Source: Vibrio sp. 10N.286.49.B1 (lineage in GTDB: Bacteria > Pseudomonadota > Gammaproteobacteria > Enterobacterales > Vibrionaceae). From it: a DNA stretch of 64,000 nucleotides. The position numbers and the translations under genes are program-made. The stretch is from positions 62,001-126,000 of the forward strand of contig NZ_MCUW01000012.1 in NCBI RefSeq assembly GCF_002873335.1, read 5' to 3'. The notes under the pieces were generated by a model, which was given only the letters and a program-made list of their open reading frames with translations, was not told where the DNA came from and did no database searches. Below, piece by piece: positions 43,984 through 52,900 of the stretch (its first letter is position 1; each line of letters opens with the position of its first letter).

Positions 43984-45297
43984 ATGGCGACAGAAGCTTA
44001 CATGAATGAACCCGAAGCAACACGCAGCCACAAAAAGATAGATGACTTTGAGTTGGAACCTGTTCCCGAGAAAGCCAAGCGCTCTTGGTGGGTGATCAGC
44101 CTTATCTGGTTGGCTATCGGCATCGATATCTCTGGCTTGTTCCTTGGTTCGATTCTAAGCAGCGGGATTGGTTTTGAGGACGCATTGCTTGCCACGTTTA
44201 TCGGCTCTGGCTTACTCGCAGTGATTGCGATGTTGTGTGCTAACATTGGTTTTCAAGCGGGTGTGTCTACCCCACTCGTGAGTAGCGCAGTGTTTGGTCG
44301 TAACGGCGGTAAGATTCTTGGTTTCATCAATGGCATCTCGTTAGTTGGCTGGTTCGCTTTCCAAGCTGACTTCTTTGCTTTCATCATGGTGGATGCTCTG
44401 GCGAAATACGACATCGTTATTTCTCACCTAACCGCTCTGATTGGCGGCAGTGTGTTAATGATGATGACCGCCATCTACGGCGTACGTGCCTTGGGTAAAC
44501 TCAGCACCTATTCTGTTCCTCTTATGGTAACGCTGATTACGATTGGCTTGTTCATGGCTGCCGACTACCAAGGCGGAGCAGCACCCACCATTGAAGATCC
44601 TCTAACTCTTGGCCAAGCCATCTCTTTTGTTATGTCTATCTGGATTCTTGCAGCCGTTGCCGCACCTGATATTGCTCGTTACGCCAAAACACGTCGCGAC
44701 GCAATTTTAGGAGCTGGTATCGGCTTTCTAGTCGGCAACAGTGCCATCATTCTTATCGCATTAATCCTGACCAAAATGACCGGAACCGACGATCTCGTTG
44801 AAGTCTTCTTCACACTTGGTTTAGGTATGGCTGCCATCATCGTACTGGTGTTTGCTCAATGGACCACCAACAGTAGCAACCTGACTTCTGGTGGCTTATG
44901 CATGTCGATGGTGCTGCCTAAGATTCCTCGCCCTGTGTTGGTTGTGATCATGACCATCGTCGGTATTGGCATTGCTCAACTCGGCATGGTGAACAAGTTT
45001 ACCGACTTCTTAATGCTATTGAGCGTGACCATCGCACCTGCTGCGGGGGTCTACATCGTTCAATACTACGTTTTAGATTCAACAAAGATGAGCTTTGAGA
45101 ACATCCAACAGGTTCCAGCTTGGATGTTTAAAGGCCTAGCTTCTTGGGCATTTGGTACTGCATTCAGCGCCTGCACCGCACCAGAATTCTTCAACCTGTT
45201 TTCATTAACCAGCATCTCGGCGTTAGACGGCATTCTTGCAGCTGGCGGTATTTACCTAGCCCTAATGAAGCTTTCTCCTTCAAGTGATAAGGAATAG
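43984..45297 (+). CDS. NCS1-family permease (CodB-like)
   Basis: A 437-residue inner-membrane transporter with about twelve hydrophobic segments. It follows the NCS1 nucleobase/hydantoin permease pattern (WWVISLIWLAIGIDISGLFLGSIL, then GFQAGVSTPLVSSAVFG). NCS1 members import cytosine, uracil, allantoin or hydantoins with Na+ or H+. The downstream DUF917 and HyuA-like genes suggest a cyclic amide substrate. The ATG at 43984 is used; a second Met at residue 7 is possible. It leads a three-gene operon with gaps of 5 and 4 bases. Confidence 0.85.
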   Translation: MATEAYMNEPEATRSHKKIDDFELEPVPEKAKRSWWVISLIWLAIGIDISGLFLGSILSSGIGFEDALLATFIGSGLLAVIAMLCANIGFQAGVSTPLVSSAVFGRNGGKILGFINGISLVGWFAFQADFFAFIMVDALAKYDIVISHLTALIGGSVLMMMTAIYGVRALGKLSTYSVPLMVTLITIGLFMAADYQGGAAPTIEDPLTLGQAISFVMSIWILAAVAAPDIARYAKTRRDAILGAGIGFLVGNSAIILIALILTKMTGTDDLVEVFFTLGLGMAAIIVLVFAQWTTNSSNLTSGGLCMSMVLPKIPRPVLVVIMTIVGIGIAQLGMVNKFTDFLMLLSVTIAPAAGVYIVQYYVLDSTKMSFENIQQVPAWMFKGLASWAFGTAFSACTAPEFFNLFSLTSISALDGILAAGGIYLALMKLSPSSDKE

Positions 45298-45302
45298 TAA
45301 TT

Positions 45303-46427
45303 GTGATTATTACTGAACAAATGATTGATGATATCGCGCTTGGTGCCACTGTATTAGGCACGGGCGGCGGCGGTGACCCATACAGCGGCGCATTAATGGC
45401 GAAAGTCGCTATCGCAACAGCAAAACAACCTGTCCGTATGATTCCTCTGGAAGAGGTACAAGACGATTGGATGACTGTGCCCTCTTCTATGATTGGCGCG
45501 CCAACCGTCGCAGTAGAAAAGCTCAACTCGAAAGATCAAATGCTGGTTGCATTCGAAGCAATGGAAAAGGCGCTCGGCACTGAGGTAGCGGCGACATTCC
45601 CTATCGAGGTAGGCGGCTTCAACTCACTGATTCCAATTCTCGTTGCAGCGCAAAAGAACATTCCTGTAATTGACTGTGATGCAATGGGACGTGCCTTTCC
45701 TGAAGCTCAGATGGTGACCTTCTTCCTCGACGGTTTACCTTCAGCACCCAACACGTTGGCCGACGAGCGTGGCAATGTGGTCACGCTTTATCCGATAGAC
45801 GGAATTTGGTCTGAAAAGTTTGCTAGGCCTATTACAGAGCAGATGGGCGGCTCGGCCGCAATGTGTGACTACCCAATGAACGGTAAGAACCTAAAGCGCA
45901 GCGCATTGCCTGCAACACTGACCCAAGCAATGAAGATTGGTGAAGCGATCAGACTCGCGAACGACAACAACCAGAGCGGCACACAAGCCGTGTTAGACAT
46001 TGTTGGCGGCCACACACTCATCAGCGGCAAGATTGTTGACATTCAACGTGAAACTGACGGTGGCTTTGCAACTGGTGGCGTCGTGATCGAGAAACTGGCT
46101 CAGTTTGAAGATACTGGCGTAGATAACGTATTCGTACAGTTCCAAAACGAATTGCTTCTGGCGCATAAAGGCACAAGCCGCGCAGACATGAATCAAGAAA
46201 ACCTACTGGCTTCAACACCAGACCTAATCTCAATATTGGACCACGAAACGGGTAAGCCAATCACTACCGAACAACTTCGTTACGGACAACGCATCGACCT
46301 TATCGCGTACCCTTGTGACCCCAAATGGCGCACTGACAAAGGCATCGAAGTCGCAGGACCAGGTTACTTTGGCTACACCGTCGAATACCAAACCATTGAA
46401 CAATTAAAGTCTGCATTGAAGAGGTAG
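45303..46427 (+). CDS. DUF917-family protein (S-methyl-thiohydantoin desulfurase-like)
   Basis: A 374-residue DUF917 protein. The start reads VIITEQMIDDIALGATVLGTGGGGDPY, the family's opening, from GTG at 45303 with AAGGA before it. Other family marks are PIEVGGFNSL and the CDAMGRAFPEAQM segment, where Asp and Cys are likely active-site residues. Some DUF917 members have been described as S-methyl-thiohydantoin desulfurases; others are of unknown role. It sits between an NCS1 permease and a HyuA-like gene, so a cyclic hydantoin or thiohydantoin is a reasonable substrate guess. Confidence 0.85.
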   Translation: MIITEQMIDDIALGATVLGTGGGGDPYSGALMAKVAIATAKQPVRMIPLEEVQDDWMTVPSSMIGAPTVAVEKLNSKDQMLVAFEAMEKALGTEVAATFPIEVGGFNSLIPILVAAQKNIPVIDCDAMGRAFPEAQMVTFFLDGLPSAPNTLADERGNVVTLYPIDGIWSEKFARPITEQMGGSAAMCDYPMNGKNLKRSALPATLTQAMKIGEAIRLANDNNQSGTQAVLDIVGGHTLISGKIVDIQRETDGGFATGGVVIEKLAQFEDTGVDNVFVQFQNELLLAHKGTSRADMNQENLLASTPDLISILDHETGKPITTEQLRYGQRIDLIAYPCDPKWRTDKGIEVAGPGYFGYTVEYQTIEQLKSALKR

Positions 46428-46431
46428 TAGC

Positions 46432-48012
46432 ATGACAAACATTACACTTGATTACTGCCGTTTAGGCATTGACGTGGGTGGCACGAATACCGATGGTGTG
46501 TTGCTCGACGCAGACTTAAATGTGATTGCTAAGGTGAAAACCGCAACCACACACGACATTTCCACTGGCATCGATAATGCAATTTCTGCACTACTAAGCC
46601 AAGCGAACATTGACGGCAAACAAGTGAAACACGCGATGCTTGGCACCACGCAGTGCACCAACGCAATCGTTGAGAGGAAAGGCTTAGACAGAGTCGGTAT
46701 GATTCGTTTAGCCCTTCCGAGTGGTGACAGCGTCCCGCCCCTTTGTGGTTGGAGTGAAGCGTGGCAAAGCCTGCTTGGTGAACACTTCTATCAAGCACAC
46801 GGCGGCTATGAATACGACGGCCAATTGATTGCCGACATTCAAGAGTCTGAGATCCGCGAGCTTTGTCAGAAAATGAAAGGTCACGTCGATTCCATTGCTA
46901 TTTGCGGTGTGTTCTCTCCCGTCAACGGCGACCAAGAGCTTCAAGCAGCAGAGTGGATCCAACAAGAACTTCCGGGCGTGAACCTATCGCTTTCCCATAA
47001 AGTGGGCAGCTTAGGGCTTCTAGAACGTGAAAACGCCACGATTCTTAACGCAGCCTTGCAAGGCACAGCAAAACGATTCGTAGACGGTTTCTGCAATGCA
47101 CTAGTAAACCATGAGATTCACACCACACCATACTTCGGTCAGAACGATGGAACCTTAATGTCGCAGCAGTTTGCGTTGATGTACCCAATTCTCACCGTGG
47201 CTTGTGGACCAACAAACTCGATTCGCGGTGCTAGTCACTTAACTAAGTTAAAAGACGCGATTGTGGTCGATGTGGGTGGTACTACGTCTGATATTGGTGT
47301 GCTCACCCATGGTTACCCAAGAGAATCGAGCTTAGCGGTAGAAATTGGCGAAGTGAGAACCAACTTCCGCATGCCTGATATTTTGGCGCTAGCCATTGGT
47401 GGTGGCACCAAAGTTCGTTTTGAACAAGAGCGTATCCAGTTAGGGCCAGAAAGTGTTGGCCATACCTTAACGCAAACGGCACGCAGCTTTGGTGGTGATG
47501 AACTTACGTTAACCGACATCGCACTCAAAACAGGTCAATTGCAGTGGCAAGCAGAGCATCAGCTAAGTGATGAGATTGGTATATCAACCGAGCAAGCAAG
47601 TCGGGTTTATCAACAAATGGTGACCGACATTGAAGAAGGCATCGATAAGATGAAGACTTCAGCAGCGAGTGTTCCGGTAATCATGGTTGGTGGCGGCAGT
47701 GCCCTATTCCCCGACCACTTTGAAGGTGTGAGCCAAGTGGTTCGCCCTGAACACTTTGAAGTGGCGAATGCGATTGGTGTCGCGCTGGGTGAAATATCAG
47801 GTCAGTTCGATAAGATCGTATCGATTGATCCGGCTTCTCGAGAGGAAACCTTAAAGGGATTGGAAGCGCAATCCAAGCAAATGGCGATTGAGGCTGGCGC
47901 ATGCAGCGACAACGTAGCCATTATTGAACGTAGCGAGATCCCACTAAGCTACCTTCAAGGCAACATGGTTCATGTGAAGATCAAAGCCGCTGGACACATC
48001 AAAATGATTTAA
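46432..48012 (+). CDS. HyuA/OxoA-type hydantoinase A family protein
   Basis: A 526-residue member of the hydantoinase A/5-oxoprolinase family. The ASKHA ATPase fold is marked by LGIDVGGTNTDGVLLD at the N-terminus and by AIVVDVGGTTSDIGVL (near residue 277). The middle carries LGTTQCTNAIVERKGLDRVG and ACGPTNSIRGASH. ATP-dependent ring-opening of hydantoins or oxoproline is the usual activity and often needs a HyuB partner; none is in this operon, so it may act with DUF917 instead. It follows DUF917 by four bases and ends the operon. Confidence 0.85.
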   Translation: MTNITLDYCRLGIDVGGTNTDGVLLDADLNVIAKVKTATTHDISTGIDNAISALLSQANIDGKQVKHAMLGTTQCTNAIVERKGLDRVGMIRLALPSGDSVPPLCGWSEAWQSLLGEHFYQAHGGYEYDGQLIADIQESEIRELCQKMKGHVDSIAICGVFSPVNGDQELQAAEWIQQELPGVNLSLSHKVGSLGLLERENATILNAALQGTAKRFVDGFCNALVNHEIHTTPYFGQNDGTLMSQQFALMYPILTVACGPTNSIRGASHLTKLKDAIVVDVGGTTSDIGVLTHGYPRESSLAVEIGEVRTNFRMPDILALAIGGGTKVRFEQERIQLGPESVGHTLTQTARSFGGDELTLTDIALKTGQLQWQAEHQLSDEIGISTEQASRVYQQMVTDIEEGIDKMKTSAASVPVIMVGGGSALFPDHFEGVSQVVRPEHFEVANAIGVALGEISGQFDKIVSIDPASREETLKGLEAQSKQMAIEAGACSDNVAIIERSEIPLSYLQGNMVHVKIKAAGHIKMI

Positions 48013-48173
48013 AGCGAATCAGTGACAGTTGTATTGAACTAGGCTCTATAACGAAAAGCAGTCAACTTCTTCATACAGAACGACTTCTAACATGGGCACT
48101 TCTTGAGGCCATAGCCTCAAGAAACAAGCGACCAAATACCCACGGACAGCAGCTTATCCTCGACGTCAGAGAC

Positions 48174-48208
48174 AAAAAAAGCGACCTCTTAAAGAGGTCG
48201 CTTTTTTG
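48174..48208. terminator. Bidirectional terminator between the HyuA operon and pfaD
   Basis: AAAAAAGCGACCTCTT pairs with AAGAGGTCGCTTTTTT over 16 positions, giving T-runs on both sides. It serves both convergent units. Confidence 0.9.
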
Positions 48209-48269
48209 TACATTAGCCATCAGGTAATACGGTCACGTCACATATTAACCATCAAGTGACATTCATCAC

Positions 48270-49907
48270 TTAAGCCATTCGCTGGCTCGGTGTCCAGCGG
48301 GCAAGATCTGGCGTAAATTTAATACCTTGCGAGGTTAATAAATTAATACGTGCTAGATACGCGGCACCATGCATCAGATGTTTAGCAAGATCAACCGCAT
48401 TACGCTGCTGATAATCATCAAGATAGCTGTCTTTTGCCCACGCATTGAACGCGCCTAGTGCAGGGCCTGCCCAGACTTGATAATCCATTTCACGTCCCTT
48501 TTCACCCGTGTTTGACCAGCGGCTAGAAAGGCCCAGATACCAGCGGAAGATAAGCGCCATTTTACGCTTTGGGTTACCTTCTGCTCGTTCAATTTGTTTC
48601 GGATCACGTTCGTTAAAGTGCGCTACCGTACCAGCCCAGATATCATCCAAGGTTGAACGGAATACCTGAGTCTCAAGCTTGTGGCGCTCGTCGGCAGGAA
48701 TAGCTTCAATCGAGTCGTAACGCGTGTAGATCTCATACAATTTGTTGGCACGCATTGGGAACAAGGTACCGCGCTTCACTACTTGTAGCTTCACACCCAT
48801 TTCAAACATATCAGCCGCAGGCGCCATGGTCACATCAGCCATTTCAGTGGTTGAAAGCAACTTACGGGTATGCTCGCTCGCGCCAGCTTCTACACACGCT
48901 TGGTTGATTGAACCGGTCACAATGTATGCCGCCCCCATGTTGAAGGTCGCTAGTGCGGCGTCAGGTGTACCTACACCACCGCCACAACCAACACGAATCG
49001 GGGTCTTGAACTGATACTGGGCTTGGATTTTGTCTTTTAATGCCAAAATTGTTGGCAGTAACGTCACCAGTGGACGGTTATCCGTGTGACCACCAGAGTC
49101 AGCCTCTGCAGTAATATCATCAGCCATTGGCACGAGCTGAGCCAGTTCCATTTGCTCAGCGCTAATACGCCCTTCATCCACTAACGCTTGCAGCATTTTC
49201 ACCGGCGCAGGCGCCATGAATTTGCTGGCCACTTCAGTACGGCTCACCTTAGCGATGACCTTATTGCCAATCTGAATCTCGCCTTTGGCGTCACGACTCA
49301 AACCTGCAGCTCGGTAATGTACGATTTGCGGCGTTAGACCTAAAAATGCCGACGCCTCTACCGTCTTCACTTTGTGCTTCAAAAACAGCTCTACGCTGCC
49401 GCGCTCAAGGGCGGGTTCACTTGGGCTATGGATCAGGTTAAACGCGTACGGGCCGTTTGGTAGCGCCGCTTGAATGCGGTTAATCGCTTGTTCAACGCGA
49501 GACGGAATAAGACCCGCTGCGCCAAATGAACAGAGAATACCCGCTTGACCAAGGGCAATAACTAGCTCTTCCGAAGAGATGCCGTTTGCCATCGCGCCTG
49601 CATAGTAAGCGTATTTTACCCCGTGGCAGCGACGAAACTCTTCATCGCCAAGACTTTGTGTACCCAGTGATGGCGCATAAGCGCTGACAGGTTGGCTGTT
49701 TGCTGCGCTTGCCGCGTCACCTGACGTCACTTCTGCGTGTTGGCTAAGCCCCAACCCTTTCTCAGGATGGTTCACCACATAGCAGCCAAGGCTTAAGTCT
49801 TTAAGAATGGTTGCCATTGTCGCTTGGTCAAAATGCGTCGTGCTGTCTTCAATTTGCCACGGCCATGGAGAAAGCTTTTCGTTGTTCATGGTTAGTTGTG
49901 TTGTCAT
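48270..49907 (-). CDS. pfaD: PfaD, PUFA synthase enoyl reductase
   Basis: A 545-residue flavin-dependent enoyl reductase, the last gene of the pfa cluster. The TIM-barrel/nitronate monooxygenase-like core contains RVGCGGGVGTPDAALATFNMGAAYIVTGSINQACVEAG, a FMN-phosphate site. It reduces the enoyl intermediates made by PfaC. AAAGGA precedes the ATG at 49907, 20 bases after the pfaC stop, so it is on the same transcript. Length and motifs match PfaD of Shewanella, Photobacterium and Vibrio EPA producers. Confidence 0.95.
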   Translation of the reverse strand: MTTQLTMNNEKLSPWPWQIEDSTTHFDQATMATILKDLSLGCYVVNHPEKGLGLSQHAEVTSGDAASAANSQPVSAYAPSLGTQSLGDEEFRRCHGVKYAYYAGAMANGISSEELVIALGQAGILCSFGAAGLIPSRVEQAINRIQAALPNGPYAFNLIHSPSEPALERGSVELFLKHKVKTVEASAFLGLTPQIVHYRAAGLSRDAKGEIQIGNKVIAKVSRTEVASKFMAPAPVKMLQALVDEGRISAEQMELAQLVPMADDITAEADSGGHTDNRPLVTLLPTILALKDKIQAQYQFKTPIRVGCGGGVGTPDAALATFNMGAAYIVTGSINQACVEAGASEHTRKLLSTTEMADVTMAPAADMFEMGVKLQVVKRGTLFPMRANKLYEIYTRYDSIEAIPADERHKLETQVFRSTLDDIWAGTVAHFNERDPKQIERAEGNPKRKMALIFRWYLGLSSRWSNTGEKGREMDYQVWAGPALGAFNAWAKDSYLDDYQQRNAVDLAKHLMHGAAYLARINLLTSQGIKFTPDLARWTPSQRMA

Positions 49908-49927
49908 TATAATTTGTCCTTTCTCAC

Positions 49928-52900
49928 TTAAGCTTCTTCGATGCAGATAGCAATGTCTTTCACTTCATAGATACGAAGACCGTCTTTGCTCAAGTTGGCG
50001 TCACCAACAATGATTTTCTTGCCGTCTTCATCTTTAATCGCAGTAATGTGCACATCGAGCGACATCTGTTTGTTCAACGGGTTGATTTGACCACGATATT
50101 TCCACTTCACTTCAGATTGGATCTGACCAAACTTCGGTGAACGGAAGCCCGCACCAAGGTCTTTGTTTAGCGCATAGGTCTGCATCAATTCGATGATGGC
50201 TTCTACGCCAAGTGAACCCGGCATCACTGGATCTTGGTGGAAGTGGAATTGGAAGAACCAATCACTTGGGTCAATCGTGCGCTCAGCGTATAAGTAGCCC
50301 AGTCCTGATTTACCACCATCACTGGTGATTTGCACATTATCGATGAAGTTCAAACGGCCACCAGCCAACTGATAATGCGGCTGTGTTGCCCCATTTGCCA
50401 GTACAGGTGCATTAAAGTAACGGCTTGATTTATCAAGCAGATTAATGCTGACATCTGGCGTACGATTGTTGTCGACATGCCATGGCTGCGTCACTTTACC
50501 GTTATCTAGACCAAGCTGATCTTTCAGCGCGGCGCCTTTGAAGTAACCAAATACCGCCTTGCCTTCATAGAAAGGGACACCATCAGTGCTCAACTCAAAG
50601 CTAAAGCTCTGTACGATGTTGGTGCCCATCATGACGGTCGACAGTAGACGAGAGTCATTGGTGATGGTTTTACCGCGTAAATCAACATTGCGTAGCATTT
50701 TGCCACTGCCGTCTAGGTTGCGGAAAAACAGTTCTTCACCAGGGAATCCTAGGGTCGTACCCATGTAGCCCGAGATAAAGCCATTTGGCTGCAGAGAGAT
50801 CTCCATCAACACTGAATACGGCATCAAGGTTTCATGGCTGTTTTCGTCGAAATACCATGCATTGGCTGGCACTTCATACTCAGCAATACAAGACGATGGC
50901 TTTTTGAAGTCACCACGCTTACCGTTGATTTCCACTACGCGTGTCGTAAGCTGCAGATCGCCACACGGAGTACGTGGTGGGATCATTCCACGATAAATAG
51001 AGAAGTCAGGGCCGAAACATTTTTCAATGTCACCCGTTGCAAACTCAAACATGTGGTACGGCGTAAACGGAACCGTATCCGGCGTGCGGTTCAGATAATC
51101 AGGTGTGATTGGCGCTTCAACGTGCTGTAAAGGAATCACGCCTTTATTTGTCGCGGTCTCTAAATCGGGGATCTGAGCCATCAACGGTGCATTGGCGGAT
51201 GCTTGATTGCTCGCTTTGGTTTCTGTCGGTGCAACAGTTGCAGCCGTTAATGCCTCAACGTTTACCGATTCACTGCTACCAATAAGTTGAGGATAGCGAG
51301 TACATTCTGCTTCTTCCTTGATCATCACACCAAGGTTTTGGAAATCAACAATCACTTTGCCGTTCAGTAAAATATCGATGTTCGCTTTCGCATAAGGTCG
51401 TGGGCTCACACCAATTTCCGTGACTTCCATGCGGTAAGTCAGCTGAGCCGATTGTGGCAACACTTGCCCACGGCAACGCACTTGTTGTGGCGCGTTCGCG
51501 AGCGGCTGGAAGCGACCATTTTCAACGAGTGTGTGCATACCTAGGTGCATCATGTAGAACTGCAGCAATTGACCACAGCCTTCCGCCATCAATGAACCTG
51601 CCATCACGTTGTCATCTTTAAAGTGACATGGGAAATACCAATGCTCTTTCTCTAGCTGTTTGTGACCTTCAATCAGACCTAAGCCCCACGTGCCGCCTTG
51701 TGGTTCTACTCGGCTCACTTGTTCAATCATCATGAACTTCTCAGAGCTAAAGCACAGAGACGGTTGGTGCGTGTTGGATTGATGCGTCGGACCAAAACAT
51801 TCCGCGATGTTCGCCGTCAACAGGTGACGTAATGCACTGTGATCAAACTGCGATTTCGGGCAATGTAATATTGGCTCAAAGCGTTGCTTCGTCGCTAATT
51901 GGCGAGCCTTGATTTCGCTTTCGGTGTGAATGACACCTTTACCATCCGCTAACTCTTCATCGGTGAAGAAACCAGCACAACCGTTATCCATTTTCAGGAT
52001 CATCTTGTCGCCGATAAAACACTCGTACGAGAAGAAGAACAGCAAAGTATCGCCATTGCGAGCGTAGTTGTTAATGGAGATATCGTAGCGCAGCGTATCA
52101 CCACCACGAGGTAGGTCGCCAAGGAAGGTCAAGGTACAATCTAGAAGACGGTAAACACGTTCACCTTTGTTTTCAAAATCAATACCTAAGTAGCTGATCA
52201 ACATCAGATCGCACTGACCGGATTCAACCGCAACCGCCCATGGGATTTGACCATCCACTAAGTAGGGTGCGTCCACAGGAATGTCGTACTCGGTCGTCAT
52301 CGTGCTTGGCTTGTATTCCAGCATCGTGGCATCAAGCTTGGTCACGCGAGAAACCAAAAGATAATCCGTAGTTGGCAGTCTTACACGGCGCTTATAGCTG
52401 TCGATAATAGCGTAATCTGGGCCGAAAACTTTAGCGATATCGCCTTCTGCGTATTCAACCAGATCATCGTAATCCCAGATACAAGGTTTACGAACGGGTC
52501 TCGCTGGCGCCGCGTACACATTCACAGGTTCAACGACTGGCTGAGTAGCTACCACCGTTTGAGTGACTGGAGTGGCAACGTTCGTGCCTAATGGCGAGTT
52601 AGGAGCGATATTATTAGACGCGCTATTATTAGACGCAATAGTCGTTGCGCCACCTTCTAAGCCCTGAGTGATCTCGTTCAATTGCGCTTTAAGGAGTGCA
52701 TCGGCGATTTGTAAACCTTGTGCGCGATTGTGCAAAAAGGCTTGATGAACTTGCTGCGTCAGTTGCTGGTTTTGTTGAAACGCAGAATCTTGAGTCGCGG
52801 ATAATTGAGACGTCGGCGCGCTATTTTTAGCGGATAAAACATCAGTCATAGTGCTGTGATTACCTATAAACGGACTCTGACGGCTTGCATGCAATGCCAC

